Below are positions 39,801 through 55,195 of a DNA stretch of 64,000 nt, piece after piece. The position numbers and the translations under genes are program-made. The DNA is from Acholoe squamosa (taxonomy: Eukaryota; Annelida; Polychaeta; Phyllodocida; Polynoidae). Numbering within the stretch: the first letter of the stretch is position 1; every line of letters begins with the position of its first letter. The notes under the pieces are model-generated. The model was not told the origin of the DNA, made no database searches, and saw only the letters and a program-made list of their open reading frames with translations. The stretch is from assembly GCA_949317995.1 (NCBI GenBank), contig OX439049.1, positions 65,461,247 to 65,525,246 of the forward strand, in the 5' to 3' direction.

Positions 39801-42800
39801 TAGGAGTGCATCATACCTACGAGTGCCTTGTACCTAGGAGTGCATATACCTAGGAGTGCCTCATACCTAGGAGTGCATCGTACCTACGAGTGCATCATAC
39901 ATAGGAGTGCCCCGTACCTAGGAGTGCATATACCTAGGAGTGCATCATACCTAGGAGTGCCTCGTACCTAGGAGTGCATCATACCTACGAGTGCATCATA
40001 CCTAGGAGTGCATCATACGTAGGATTGCATCATACCTAGGAGTGCCTCATACCTAGGAGTGCCTCATACCTAGGAGTGCCTCATACCTAGGAGTGCCTCA
40101 TACCTAGGGGTGCATCATACCTACGAGTGCATCATACCTACGAGTGCATCATACCTACGAGTGCATCATACCTAGGAGTGCATCATACGTAGGAGTGCAT
40201 CATACCTAGGAGTGCCTCATACCTAGGAGTGCATCATACCTAGGAGTGCCTCATACCTACAAGTGCATCATACCTAGGAGTGCATCATACCTAGGAGTGC
40301 ATCATACCTAGTAGTGCATCATACCTAGGAGTGCATCATACCTACGAGTGCATCATACCTAGGGGTGCATCATACCTAGGAGTGCATCATACCTAGTAGT
40401 GCATCATACCTAGCAGTGCCTCATACCTACAAGTGCATCATACCTAGGAGTGCATCATACCTAGGGGTGCATCATACCTAGGAGTGCCTCATACCTAGGA
40501 GTGCATCATACCTAGGAGTGCATCATACCTAGGAGTGCCTCATACCTAGGAGTGCATCATACCTAGGAGTGCATCATACCTAGGAGTGCATCATACGTAG
40601 GAGTGCCTCGTACCTAGGAGTGCATATACCTAGGAGTGCATCATACCTAGGAGTGCATCATACCTAGGGGTGCATCATACCTAGGAGTGCATCATACCTA
40701 CGAGTGCATCATACCTACGAGTGCATCATACCTAGGAGTGCATCATACCTAGGAATGCATCATACCTACGAGTGCATCGTACCTACGAGTGCATCATACC
40801 TACGAGTGCATCATACCTAGGGGTGCATCATACCTACGAGTGCATCATACCTAGGAGTGCATCATACCTACGAGTGCATCATACCTAGGGGTGCATCATA
40901 CCTAGGAGTGCCTCATACCCAGGAGTGCATCATACCTAGGAGTGCATCATACCTAGGAGTGCATCATACGTAGGAGTGCATCATACGTAGGAGTACATCA
41001 TACCTAGGGGTGCATCATACCTAGGGGTGCATCATACCTAGGAGTGCCTCATACCTAGGAGTGCATCATACCTAGGAGTGCATCATACCTAGGAGTGCAT
41101 CATACCTAGGAGTGCCTCGTACCTAGTAGTGCATATACCTAGGAGTGCCTCATACCTAGGAGTGCATCGTACCTAGGAGTGCATCATACCTAGGAGTGCA
41201 TCATACCTACGAGTGCATCATACCTAGGGGTGCATCATACCTACGAGTGCATCATACCTAGGGGTGCATCATACCTACGAGTGCATCATACCTAGGAGTG
41301 CCTCATACCTAGGGGTGCATCATACCTACGAGTGCATCATACCTAGGAGTGCATCATACCTATGAGTGCATCATACCTAGGGGTGCATCATACCTACGAG
41401 TGCATCATACCTACGAGTGCATCATACCTAGTAGTGCATCATACCTACGAGTGCATCATACCTAGGAGTGCATCATACCTAGTAGTGCATCATACCTACG
41501 AGTGCATCATACCTACGAGTGCATCATACCTAGGAGTGCATCGTACCTAGGGGTGCATCATACCTACGAGTGCATCATACCTAGGAGTGCATCATACCTA
41601 GGAGTGCCTCATACCTAGGGGTGCATCATACCTAGTAGTGCATCATACCTACGAGTGCATCATACCTACGAGTGCATCATACCTACGAGTGCATCATACC
41701 TAGGGGTGCATCATACCTACGAGTGCATCATACCTAGGAGTGCATCATACCTAGGAGTGCCTCGTACCTAGGAGTGCATCATACCTACGAGTGCATCATA
41801 CCTAGGGGTGCATCATACCTACGAGTGCATCATACCTAGGAGTGCCTCATACCTAGGGGTGCATCATACCTAGGAGTGCATCATACCTAGGAGTGCCTCA
41901 TACCTAGGGGTGCATCATACCTACGAGTGCATCATACCTACGAGTGCCTCATACCTAGGAGTGCCTCATACCTACGAGTGCATCATACCTACGAGTGCAT
42001 CATACCTAGGAGTGCCTCATACCTAGGAGTGCATCATACCTACGAGTGCATCATACCTACGAGTGCATCATACCTACGAGTGCATCGTACCTAGGAGTGC
42101 ATCATACCTAGGAGTGCATCATACCTAGGAGTGCATATACCTAGGGGTGCATCATACCTAGGAGTGCCTCATACCTACGAGTGCATCATACCTACGAGTG
42201 CATCATACCTAGGAGTGCATCATACCTACGAGTGCATCATACGTAGGAGTGCCTCGTACCTAGGAGTGCATCATACCTAGGAGTGCCTCATACCTAGGGG
42301 TGCATCATACCTAGGAGTGCATCATACCTAGGAGTGCATCATACCTAGGAGTGCATCATACGTAGGAGTGCATCATACCTAGGAGTGCCTCATACCTAGG
42401 AGTGCATCATACCTAGGAGTGCCTCATACCTACAAGTGCATCATACCTAGGAGTGCATCATACCTAGGAGTGCATCATACCTAGTAGTGCATCATACCTA
42501 GGAGTGCATCATACCTACGAGTGCATCATACCTACGAGTGCATCATACCTAGGGGTGCATCATACCTACGAGTGCATCATACCTAGGGGTGCATCATACC
42601 TAGGGGTGCATCATACCTACGAGTGCATCATACCTAGGAGTGCCTCATACCTAGGGGTGCATCATACCTAGGGGTGCATCATACCTAGGAGTGCCTCGTA
42701 CCTAGGAGTGCATATACCTAGGAGTGCATCATACCTAGCAGTGCCTCATACCTAGGAGTGCATCATACCTAGGAGTGCATCATACCTAGGAGTGCATCAT

Positions 42801-45800
42801 ACCTAGGAGTACATCATACCTAGGGGTGCATCATACCTAGGAGTGCCTCATACCTAGGAGTGCCTCATACCTAGGAGTGCATCATACCTAGGAGTGCATC
42901 ATACCTAGGAGTGCCTCGTACCTAGGAGTGCATATACCTAGGAGTGCCTCATACCTAGGAGTGCATCGTACCTAGGAGTGCATCATACGTAGGAGTGCCT
43001 CGTACCTAGGAGTGCATCATACCTACGAGTGCATCATACGTAGGAGTGCATCATATGTAGGAGTGCATCATACGTAGGAGTGCATCATACGTAGGAGTGC
43101 ATCATGCATATGAGTGCATCATACCTAGGGGCGCATCATACCTAGGGGTGCATCATACCTAGGAGTGCCTCGTACCTAGGAGTGCATCATACCTACGAGT
43201 GCATCATACCTACGAGTGCATCATACGTAGGAGTGCATCATACCTACGAGTGCCTCATACCTACGAGTGCATCGTACCTACGAGTGCATCATACCTACGA
43301 GTGCATCATACCTAGGAGTGCATCATACCTAGGAGTGCATCATACCTACGAGTGCCTCATACCTACGAGTGCATCATACCTACGAGTGCATCATACCTAG
43401 GAGTGCATCATACCTAGGAGTGCATCATACCTAGGAGTGCCTCGTACCTAGGAGTGCATCATACCTACGAGTGCATCATACCTAGGAGTGCATCATACGT
43501 AGGATTGCATCATACCTAGGAGTGCCTCATACCTAGGAGTGCCTCATACCTAGGAGTGCCTCATACCTAGGAGTGCCTCATACCTAGGGGTGCATCATAC
43601 CTACGAGTGCATCATACCTACGAGTGCATCATACCTAGGAGTGCATCATACCTAGGAGTGCATCATACCTAGGAGTGCATCATACCTAGGAGTGCCTCAT
43701 ACCTAGGAGTGCATCATACCTAGGAGTGCCTCATACCTACAAGTGCATCATACCTAGGAGTGCATCATACCTAGGAGTGCATCATACCTAGTAGTGCATC
43801 ATACCTAGGAGTGCATCATACCTACGAGTGCATCATACCTAGGGGTGCATCATACCTAGGAGTGCATCATACCTAGTAGTGCATCATACCTAGCAGTGCC
43901 TCATACCTAGAAGTGCATCATACCTAGGAGTGCATCATACCTAGGGGTGCATCATACCTAGGAGTGCCTCATACCTACGAGTGCATCATACCTAGGAGTG
44001 CATCATACCTAGGAGTGCCTCATACCTAGGAGTGCATCATACCTAGGAGTGCATCATACCTAGGAGTGCATCATACGTAGGATTGCCTCGTACCTAGGAG
44101 TGCATATACCTAGGAGTGCATCATACCTAGGAGTGCATCATACCTAGGGGTGCATCATACCTACGAGTGCATCATACCTACGAGTGCATCATACCTACGA
44201 GTGCATCATACCTACGAGTGCATCATACCTAGGAATGCATCATACCTACGAGTGCATCGTACCTACGAGTGCATCATACCTACGAGTGCATCATACCTAG
44301 GGGTGCATCATACCTACGAGTGCATCATACCTACGAGTGCATCATACCTACGAGTGCATCATACCTAGGGGTGCATCATACCTAGGAGTGCCTCATACCT
44401 AGGAGTGCATCATACCTAGGAGTGCATCATACCTAGGAGTGCATCATACGTAGGAGTGCATCATACGTAGGAGTACATCATACCTAGGAGTGCATCATAC
44501 CTAGCAGTGCCTCGTACCTAGGAGTGCATCATACCTAGGAGTGCATCATACCTAGGAGTGCATCATACCTAGGAGTGCATCATACCTAGGGGTGCATCAT
44601 ACCTAGGAGTGCCTCATACCTAGGAGTGCCTCATACCTAGGAGTGCATCATACCTAGGAGTGCATCATACGTAGGAGTGCCTCGTACCTAGGAGTGCATA
44701 TACCTAGGAGTGCCTCATACCTAGGAGTGCATCGTACCTAGGAGTGCATCATACGTAGGAGTGCCTCGTACCTAGGAGTGCATCATACCTACGAGTGCAT
44801 CATACGTAGGAGTGCATCATACGTAGGAGTGCATCATACGTAGGAGTGCATCATACGTAGGAGTGCATCATGCATATGAGTGCATCATACCTAGGGGCGC
44901 ATCATACCTAGGGGTGCATCATACCTAGGAGTGCCTCGTACCTAGGAGTGCATCATACCTACGAGTGCATCATACCTACGAGTGCATCATACGTAGGAGT
45001 GCATCATACCTAGGAGTGCCTCATACCTACGAGTGCATCGTACCTACGAGTGCATCATACCTACGAGTGCATCATACCTAGGAGTGCATCATACCTAGGA
45101 GTGCATCATACCTACGAGTGCCTCATACCTACGAGTGCATCATACCTACGAGTGCATCATACCTAGGAGTGCATCATACCTAGGAGTGCCTTGTACCTAG
45201 GAGTGCATATACCTAGGAGTGCCTCATACCTAGGAGTGCATCGTACCTACGAGTGCATCATACATAGGAGTGCCCCGTACCTAGGAGTGCATATACCTAG
45301 GAGTGCATCATACCTAGGAGTGCCTCGTACCTAGGAGTGCATCATACCTACGAGTGCATCATACCTAGGAGTGCATCATACGTAGGATTGCATCATACCT
45401 AGGAGTGCCTCATACCTAGGAGTGCCTCATACCTAGGAGTGCCTCATACCTAGGAGTGCCTCATACCTAGGGGTGCATCATACCTACGAGTGCATCATAC
45501 CTACGAGTGCATCATACCTACGAGTGCATCATACCTAGGAGTGCATCATACGTAGGAGTGCATCATACCTAGGAGTGCCTCATACCTAGGAGTGCATCAT
45601 ACCTAGGAGTGCCTCATACCTACAAGTGCATCATACCTAGGAGTGCATCATACCTAGGAGTGCATCATACCTAGTAGTGCATCATACCTAGGAGTGCATC
45701 ATACCTACGAGTGCATCATACCTAGGGGTGCATCATACCTAGGAGTGCATCATACCTAGTAGTGCATCATACCTAGCAGTGCCTCATACCTACAAGTGCA

Positions 45801-46730
45801 TCATACCTAGGAGTGCATCATACCTAGGGGTGCATCATACCTAGGAGTGCCTCATACCTACGAGTGCATCATACCTAGGAGTGCATCATACCTAGGAGTG
45901 CCTCATACCTAGGAGTGCATCATACCTAGGAGTGCATCATACCTAGGAGTGCATCATACGTAGGAGTGCCTCGTACCTAGGAGTGCATATACCTAGGAGT
46001 GCATCATACCTAGGAGTGCATCATACCTAGGGGTGCATCATACCTAGGAGTGCATCATACCTACGAGTGCATCATACCTACGAGTGCATCATACCTAGGA
46101 GTGCATCATACCTAGGAATGCATCATACCTACGAGTGCATCGTACCTACGAGTGCATCGTACCTACGAGTGCATCATACCTAGGGGTGCATCATACCTAC
46201 GAGTGCATCATACCTAGGAGTGCATCATACCTACGAGTGCATCATACCTAGGGGTGCATCATACCTAGGAGTGCCTCATACCCAGGAGTGCATCATACCT
46301 AGGAGTGCATCATACCTAGGAGTGCATCATACGTAGGAGTGCATCATATGTAGGAGTACATCATACCTAGGGGTGCATCATACCTAGGGGTGCATCATAC
46401 CTAGGAGTGCCTCATACCTAGGAGTGCATCATACCTAGGAGTGCATCATACCTAGGAGTGCATCATACCTAGGAGTGCCTCGTACCTAGTAGTGCATATA
46501 CCTAGGAGTGCCTCATACCTAGGAGTGCATCGTACCTAGGAGTGCATCATACCTAGGAGTGCATCATACCTACGAGTGCATCATACCTAGGGGTGCATCA
46601 TACCTACGAGTGCATCATACCTAGGGGTGCATCATACCTACGAGTGCATCATACCTAGGAGTGCCTCATACCTAGGGGTGCATCATACCTACGAGTGCAT
46701 CATACCTAGGAGTGCATCATACCTACGAGT
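36890..46730. repeat. Macro block, left half, copy 2
   Basis: Counterpart of 16.95-26.19 kb. It keeps the 12 monomers missing near 19,030, and the part before the junction near 46,730 retains sequence missing at 26,19x. From about 38,270 to 46,730 it is also the first copy of an 8,468-bp tandem duplication. A shared private variant, CTAAGAG at 38,561 and 47,029, is absent from the 16.95-kb copy (CTACGAG there), so it arose before the tandem duplication but after the macro duplication. Confidence 0.85.
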
Positions 46731-49700
46731 GCATCATACCTAGGAGTGCCTCGTACCTAGGAGTGCATCATACCTACGAGTGCATCATACCTAGGAGTGC
46801 ATCATACGTAGGATTGCATCATACCTAGGAGTGCCTCATACCTAGGAGTGCCTCATACCTAGGAGTGCCTCATACCTAGGAGTCCCTCATACCTAGGGGT
46901 GCATCATACCTACGAGTGCATCATACCTAGGAGTGCATCATACCTAGGAGTGCATCATACCTAGGAGTGCATCATACCTAGGAGTGCATCATACCTAGTA
47001 GTGCATCATACCTAGGAGTGCATCATACCTAAGAGTGCATCATACCTAGGGGTGCATCATACCTAGGAGTGCATCATACCTAGTAGTGCATCATACCTAG
47101 CAGTGCCTCATACCTAGAAGTGCATCATACCTAGGAGTGCATCATACCTAGGGGTGCATCATACCTAGGAGTGCCTCATACCTACGAGTGCATCATACCT
47201 AGGAGTGCATCATACCTAGGAGTGCCTCATACCTAGGAGTGCATCATACCTAGGAGTGCATCATACCTAGGAGTGCATCATACGTAGGAGTGCCTCGTAC
47301 CTAGGAGTGCATATACCTAGGAGTGCATCATACCTAGGAGTGCATCATACCTAGGGGTGCATCATACCTACGAGTGCATCATACCTACGAGTGCATCATA
47401 CCTACGAGTGCATCATACCTACGAGTGCATCATACCTAGGAATGCATCATACCTACGAGTGCATCGTACCTACGAGTGCATCATACCTACGAGTGCATCA
47501 TACCTAGGGGTGCATCATACCTACGAGTGCATCATACCTACGAGTGCATCATACCTACGAGTGCATCATACCTAGGGGTGCATCATACCTAGGAGTGCCT
47601 CATACCTAGGAGTGCATCATACCTAGGAGTGCATCATACCTAGGAGTGCATCATACGTAGGAGTGCATCATACGTAGGAGTACATCATACCTAGGAGTGC
47701 ATCATACCTAGCAGTGCCTCGTACCTAGGAGTGCATATACCTAGGAGTGCCTCATACCTAGGAGTGCATCGTACCTAGGAGTGCATCATACGTAGGAGTG
47801 CCTCGTACCTAGGAGTGCATCATACCTACGAGTGCATCATACGTAGGAGTGCATCATACGTAGGAGTGCATCATACGTAGGAGTGCATCATACGTAGGAG
47901 TGCATCATGCATATGAGTGCATCATACCTAGGGGCGCATCATACCTAGGGGTGCATCATACCTAGGAGTGCCTCGTACCTAGGAGTGCATCATACCTACG
48001 AGTGCATCATACCTACGAGTGCATCATACGTAGGAGTGCATCATACCTAGGAGTGCCTCATACCTACGAGTGCATCGTACCTACGAGTGCATCATACCTA
48101 CGAGTGCATCATACCTAGGAGTGCATCATACCTAGGAGTGCATCATACCTACGAGTGCATCATACCTACGAGTGCATCATACCTAGGAGTGCATCATACC
48201 TAGGAGTGCATCATACCTACGAGTGCCTCATACCTACGAGTGCATCATACCTACGAGTGCATCATACCTAGGAGTGCATCATACCTACGAGTGCCTTGTA
48301 CCTAGGAGTGCATATACCTAGGAGTGCCTCATACCTAGGAGTGCATCGTACCTACGAGTGCATCATACATAGGAGTGCCCCGTACCTAGGAGTGCATATA
48401 CCTAGGAGTGCATCATACCTAGGAGTGCCTCGTACCTAGGAGTGCATCATACCTACGAGTGCATCATACCTAGGAGTGCATCATACGTAGGATTGCATCA
48501 TACCTAGGAGTGCCTCATACCTAGGAGTGCCTCATACCTAGGAGTGCCTCATACCTAGGAGTGCCTCATACCTAGGGGTGCATCATACCTACGAGTGCAT
48601 CATACCTACGAGTGCATCATACCTACGAGTGCATCATACCTAGGAGTGCATCATACGTAGGAGTGCATCATACCTAGGAGTGCCTCATACCTAGGAGTGC
48701 ATCATACCTAGGAGTGCCTCATACCTACAAGTGCATCATACCTAGGAGTGCATCATACCTAGGAGTGCATCATACCTAGTAGTGCATCATACCTAGGAGT
48801 GCATCATACCTACGAGTGCATCATACCTAGGGGTGCATCATACCTAGGAGTGCATCATACCTAGTAGTGCATCATACCTAGCAGTGCCTCATACCTACAA
48901 GTGCATCATACCTAGGAGTGCATCATACCTAGGGGTGCATCATACCTAGGAGTGCCTCATACCTAGGAGTGCATCATACCTAGGAGTGCATCATACCTAG
49001 GAGTGCCTCATACCTAGGAGTGCATCATACCTAGGAGTGCATCATACCTAGGAGTGCATCATACGTAGGAGTGCCTCGTACCTAGGAGTGCATATACCTA
49101 GGAGTGCATCATACCTAGGAGTGCATCATACCTAGGGGTGCATCATACCTAGGAGTGCATCATACCTACGAGTGCATCATACCTACGAGTGCATCATACC
49201 TAGGAGTGCATCATACCTAGGAATGCATCATACCTACGAGTGCATCGTACCTACGAGTGCATCATACCTACGAGTGCATCATACCTAGGGGTGCATCATA
49301 CCTACGAGTGCATCATACCTAGGAGTGCATCATACCTACGAGTGCATCATACCTAGGGGTGCATCATACCTAGGAGTGCCTCATACCCAGGAGTGCATCA
49401 TACCTAGGAGTGCATCATACCTAGGAGTGCATCATACGTAGGAGTGCATCATACGTAGGAGTACATCATACCTAGGGGTGCATCATACCTAGGGGTGCAT
49501 CATACCTAGGAGTGCCTCATACCTAGGAGTGCATCATACCTAGGAGTGCATCATACCTAGGAGTGCATCATACCTAGGAGTGCCTCGTACCTAGTAGTGC
49601 ATATACCTAGGAGTGCCTCATACCTAGGAGTGCATCGTACCTAGGAGTGCATCATACCTAGGAGTGCATCATACCTACGAGTGCATCATACCTAGGGGTG

Positions 49701-52700
49701 CATCATACCTACGAGTGCATCATACCTAGGGGTGCATCATACCTACGAGTGCATCATACCTAGGAGTGCCTCATACCTAGGGGTGCATCATACCTACGAG
49801 TGCATCATACCTAGGAGTGCATCATACCTATGAGTGCATCATACCTAGGGGTGCATCATACCTACGAGTGCATCATACCTACGAGTGCATCATACCTAGT
49901 AGTGCATCATACCTACGAGTGCATCATACCTAGGAGTGCATCATACCTAGTAGTGCATCATACCTACGAGTGCATCATACCTACGAGTGCATCATACCTA
50001 GGAGTGCATCGTACCTAGGGGTGCATCATACCTACGAGTGCATCATACCTAGGAGTGCATCATACCTAGGAGTGCCTCATACCTAGGGGTGCATCATACC
50101 TAGTAGTGCATCATACCTACGAGTGCATCATACCTACGAGTGCATCATACCTAGGAGTGCATCATACCTAGGGGTGCATCATACCTACGAGTGCATCATA
50201 CCTAGGAGTGCATCATACCTAGGAGTGCCTCGTACCTAGGAGTGCATCATACCTACGAGTGCATCATACCTAGGGGTGCATCATACCTACGAGTGCATCA
50301 TACCTAGGAGTGCCTCATACCTAGGGGTGCATCATACCTAGGAGTGCATCATACCTAGGAGTGCCTCATACCTAGGGGTGCATCATACCTACGAGTGCAT
50401 CATACCTACGAGTGCCTCATACCTAGGAGTGCCTCATACCTACGAGTGCATCATACCTACGAGTGCATCATACCTAGGAGTGCCTCATACCTAGGAGTGC
50501 ATCATACCTACGAGTGCATCATACCTACGAGTGCATCATACCTACGAGTGCATCGTACCTAGGAGTGCATCATACCTAGGAGTGCATCATACCTAGGAGT
50601 GCATATACCTAGGGGTGCATCATACCTAGGAGTGCCTCATACCTACGAGTGCATCATACCTACGAGTGCATCATACCTAGGAGTGCATCATACCTACGAG
50701 TGCATCATACGTAGGAGTGCCTCGTACCTAGGAGTGCATCATACCTAGGAGTGCCTCATACCTAGGGGTGCATCATACCTAGGAGTGCATCATACCTAGG
50801 AGTGCATCATACCTAGGAGTGCATCATACGTAGGAGTGCATCATACCTAGGAGTGCATCATACCTAGGAGTGCATCATACCTAGGAGTGCCTCATACCTA
50901 CAAGTGCATCATACCTAGGAGTGCATCATACCTAGGAGTGCATCATACCTAGTAGTGCATCATACCTAGGAGTGCATCATACCTACGAGTGCATCATACC
51001 TACGAGTGCATCATACCTAGGGGTGCATCATACCTACGAGTGCATCATACCTAGGGGTGCATCATACCTAGGGGTGCATCATACCTACGAGTGCATCATA
51101 CCTAGGAGTGCCTCATACCTAGGGGTGCATCATACCTAGGGGTGCATCATACCTAGGAGTGCCTCGTACCTAGGAGTGCATATACCTAGGAGTGCATCAT
51201 ACCTAGCAGTGCCTCATACCTAGGAGTGCATCATACCTAGGAGTGCATCATACCTAGGAGTGCATCATACCTAGGAGTACATCATACCTAGGGGTGCATC
51301 ATACCTAGGAGTGCCTCATACCTAGGAGTGCCTCATACCTAGGAGTGCATCATACCTAGGAGTGCATCATACGTAGGAGTGCCTCGTACCTAGGAGTGCA
51401 TATACCTAGGAGTGCCTCATACCTAGGAGTGCATCGTACCTAGGAGTGCATCATACGTAGGAGTGCCTCGTACCTAGGAGTGCATCATACCTACGAGTGC
51501 ATCATACGTAGGAGTGCATCATATGTAGGAGTGCATCATACGTAGGAGTGCATCATACGTAGGAGTGCATCATGCATATGAGTGCATCATACCTAGGGGC
51601 GCATCATACCTAGGGGTGCATCATACCTAGGAGTGCCTCGTACCTAGGAGTGCATCATACCTACGAGTGCATCATACCTACGAGTGCATCATACGTAGGA
51701 GTGCATCATACCTACGAGTGCCTCATACCTACGAGTGCATCGTACCTACGAGTGCATCATACCTACGAGTGCATCATACCTAGGAGTGCATCATACCTAG
51801 GAGTGCATCATACCTACGAGTGCCTCATACCTACGAGTGCATCATACCTACGAGTGCATCATACCTAGGAGTGCATCATACCTAGGAGTGCATCATACCT
51901 AGGAGTGCCTCGTACCTAGGAGTGCATCATACCTACGAGTGCATCATACCTAGGAGTGCATCATACGTAGGATTGCATCATACCTAGGAGTGCCTCATAC
52001 CTAGGAGTGCCTCATACCTAGGAGTGCCTCATACCTAGGAGTGCCTCATACCTAGGGGTGCATCATACCTACGAGTGCATCATACCTACGAGTGCATCAT
52101 ACCTAGGAGTGCATCATACCTAGGAGTGCATCATACCTAGGAGTGCATCATACCTAGGAGTGCCTCATACCTAGGAGTGCATCATACCTAGGAGTGCCTC
52201 ATACCTACAAGTGCATCATACCTAGGAGTGCATCATACCTAGGAGTGCATCATACCTAGTAGTGCATCATACCTAGGAGTGCATCATACCTACGAGTGCA
52301 TCATACCTAGGGGTGCATCATACCTAGGAGTGCATCATACCTAGTAGTGCATCATACCTAGCAGTGCCTCATACCTAGAAGTGCATCATACCTAGGAGTG
52401 CATCATACCTAGGGGTGCATCATACCTAGGAGTGCCTCATACCTACGAGTGCATCATACCTAGGAGTGCATCATACCTAGGAGTGCCTCATACCTAGGAG
52501 TGCATCATACCTAGGAGTGCATCATACCTAGGAGTGCATCATACGTAGGATTGCCTCGTACCTAGGAGTGCATATACCTAGGAGTGCATCATACCTAGGA
52601 GTGCATCATACCTAGGGGTGCATCATACCTACGAGTGCATCATACCTACGAGTGCATCATACCTACGAGTGCATCATACCTACGAGTGCATCATACCTAG

Positions 52701-55195
52701 GAATGCATCATACCTACGAGTGCATCGTACCTACGAGTGCATCATACCTACGAGTGCATCATACCTAGGGGTGCATCATACCTACGAGTGCATCATACCT
52801 ACGAGTGCATCATACCTACGAGTGCATCATACCTAGGGGTGCATCATACCTAGGAGTGCCTCATACCTAGGAGTGCATCATACCTAGGAGTGCATCATAC
52901 CTAGGAGTGCATCATACGTAGGAGTGCATCATACGTAGGAGTACATCATACCTAGGAGTGCATCATACCTAGCAGTGCCTCGTACCTAGGAGTGCATCAT
53001 ACCTAGGAGTGCATCATACCTAGGAGTGCATCATACCTAGGAGTGCATCATACCTAGGGGTGCATCATACCTAGGAGTGCCTCATACCTAGGAGTGCCTC
53101 ATACCTAGGAGTGCATCATACCTAGGAGTGCATCATACGTAGGAGTGCCTCGTACCTAGGAGTGCATATACCTAGGAGTGCCTCATACCTAGGAGTGCAT
53201 CGTACCTAGGAGTGCATCATACGTAGGAGTGCCTCGTACCTAGGAGTGCATCATACCTACGAGTGCATCATACGTAGGAGTGCATCATACGTAGGAGTGC
53301 ATCATACGTAGGAGTGCATCATACGTAGGAGTGCATCATGCATATGAGTGCATCATACCTAGGGGCGCATCATACCTAGGGGTGCATCATACCTAGGAGT
53401 GCCTCGTACCTAGGAGTGCATCATACCTACGAGTGCATCATACCTACGAGTGCATCATACGTAGGAGTGCATCATACCTAGGAGTGCCTCATACCTACGA
53501 GTGCATCGTACCTACGAGTGCATCATACCTACGAGTGCATCATACCTAGGAGTGCATCATACCTAGGAGTGCATCATACCTACGAGTGCCTCATACCTAC
53601 GAGTGCATCATACCTACGAGTGCATCATACCTAGGAGTGCATCATACCTAGGAGTGCCTTGTACCTAGGAGTGCATATACCTAGGAGTGCCTCATACCTA
53701 GGAGTGCATCGTACCTACGAGTGCATCATACATAGGAGTGCCCCGTACCTAGGAGTGCATATACCTAGGAGTGCATCATACCTAGGAGTGCCTCGTACCT
53801 AGGAGTGCATCATACCTACGAGTGCATCATACCTAGGAGTGCATCATACGTAGGATTGCATCATACCTAGGAGTGCCTCATACCTAGGAGTGCCTCATAC
53901 CTAGGAGTGCCTCATACCTAGGAGTGCCTCATACCTAGGGGTGCATCATACCTACGAGTGCATCATACCTACGAGTGCATCATACCTACGAGTGCATCAT
54001 ACCTACGAGTGCATCATACGTAGGAGTGCATCATACCTAGGAGTGCCTCATACCTAGGAGTGCATCATACCTAGGAGTGCCTCATACCTACAAGTGCATC
54101 ATACCTAGGAGTGCATCATACCTAGGAGTGCATCATACCTAGTAGTGCATCATACCTAGGAGTGCATCATACCTACGAGTGCATCATACCTAGGGGTGCA
54201 TCATACCTAGGAGTGCATCATACCTAGTAGTGCATCATACCTAGCAGTGCCTCATACCTACAAGTGCATCATACCTAGGAGTGCATCATACCTAGGGGTG
54301 CATCATACCTAGGAGTGCCTCATACCTACGAGTGCATCATACCTAGGAGTGCATCATACCTAGGAGTGCCTCATACCTAGGAGTGCATCATACCTAGGAG
54401 TGCATCATACCTAGGAGTGCATCATACGTAGGAGTGCCTCGTACCTAGGAGTGCATATACCTAGGAGTGCATCATACCTAGGAGTGCATCATACCTAGGG
54501 GTGCATCATACCTAGGAGTGCATCATACCTACGAGTGCATCATACCTACGAGTGCATCATACCTAGGAGTGCATCATACCTAGGAATGCATCATACCTAC
54601 GAGTGCATCGTACCTACGAGTGCATCGTACCTACGAGTGCATCATACCTAGGGGTGCATCATACCTACGAGTGCATCATACCTAGGAGTGCATCATACCT
54701 ACGAGTGCATCATACCTAGGGCCGCATCATACCTAGGAGTGCCTCATACCCAGGAGTGCATCATACCTAGGAGTGCATCATACCTAGGAGTGCATCATAC
54801 GTAGGAGTGCATCATATGTAGGAGTACATCATACCTAGGGGTGCATCATACCTAGGGGTGCATCATACCTAGGAGTGCCTCATACCTAGGAGTGCATCAT
54901 ACCTAGGAGTGCATCATACCTAGGAGTGCATCATACCTAGGAGTGCCTCGTACCTAGTAGTGCATATACCTAGGAGTGCCTCATACCTAGGAGTGCATCG
55001 TACCTAGGAGTGCATCATACCTAGGAGTGCATCATACCTACGAGTGCATCATACCTAGGGGTGCATCATACCTACGAGTGCATCATACCTAGGGGTGCAT
55101 CATACCTACGAGTGCATCATACCTAGGAGTGCCTCATACCTAGGGGTGCATCATACCTACGAGTGCATCATACCTAGGAGTGCATCATACCTATG
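46730..55195. repeat. 8,468-bp tandem duplicate of 38.27-46.73 kb
   Basis: Every landmark of 38.27-46.73 kb recurs 8,468 bp later: GTCCCTC 38,414/46,882, markers 39,441/47,909, 43,106/51,574 and 44,872/53,340. 8,468 bp is 499 monomers, 15 of them the 16-bp form. The junction is near 46,725-46,735, where a CTAC monomer is followed by the GCCTCG...GATTGC series. I noted about seven base differences, including GGCCGCATC near 54,720 against GGGTGCATC near 46,252. Identity is therefore above 99.8 per cent by eye. Confidence 0.87.
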
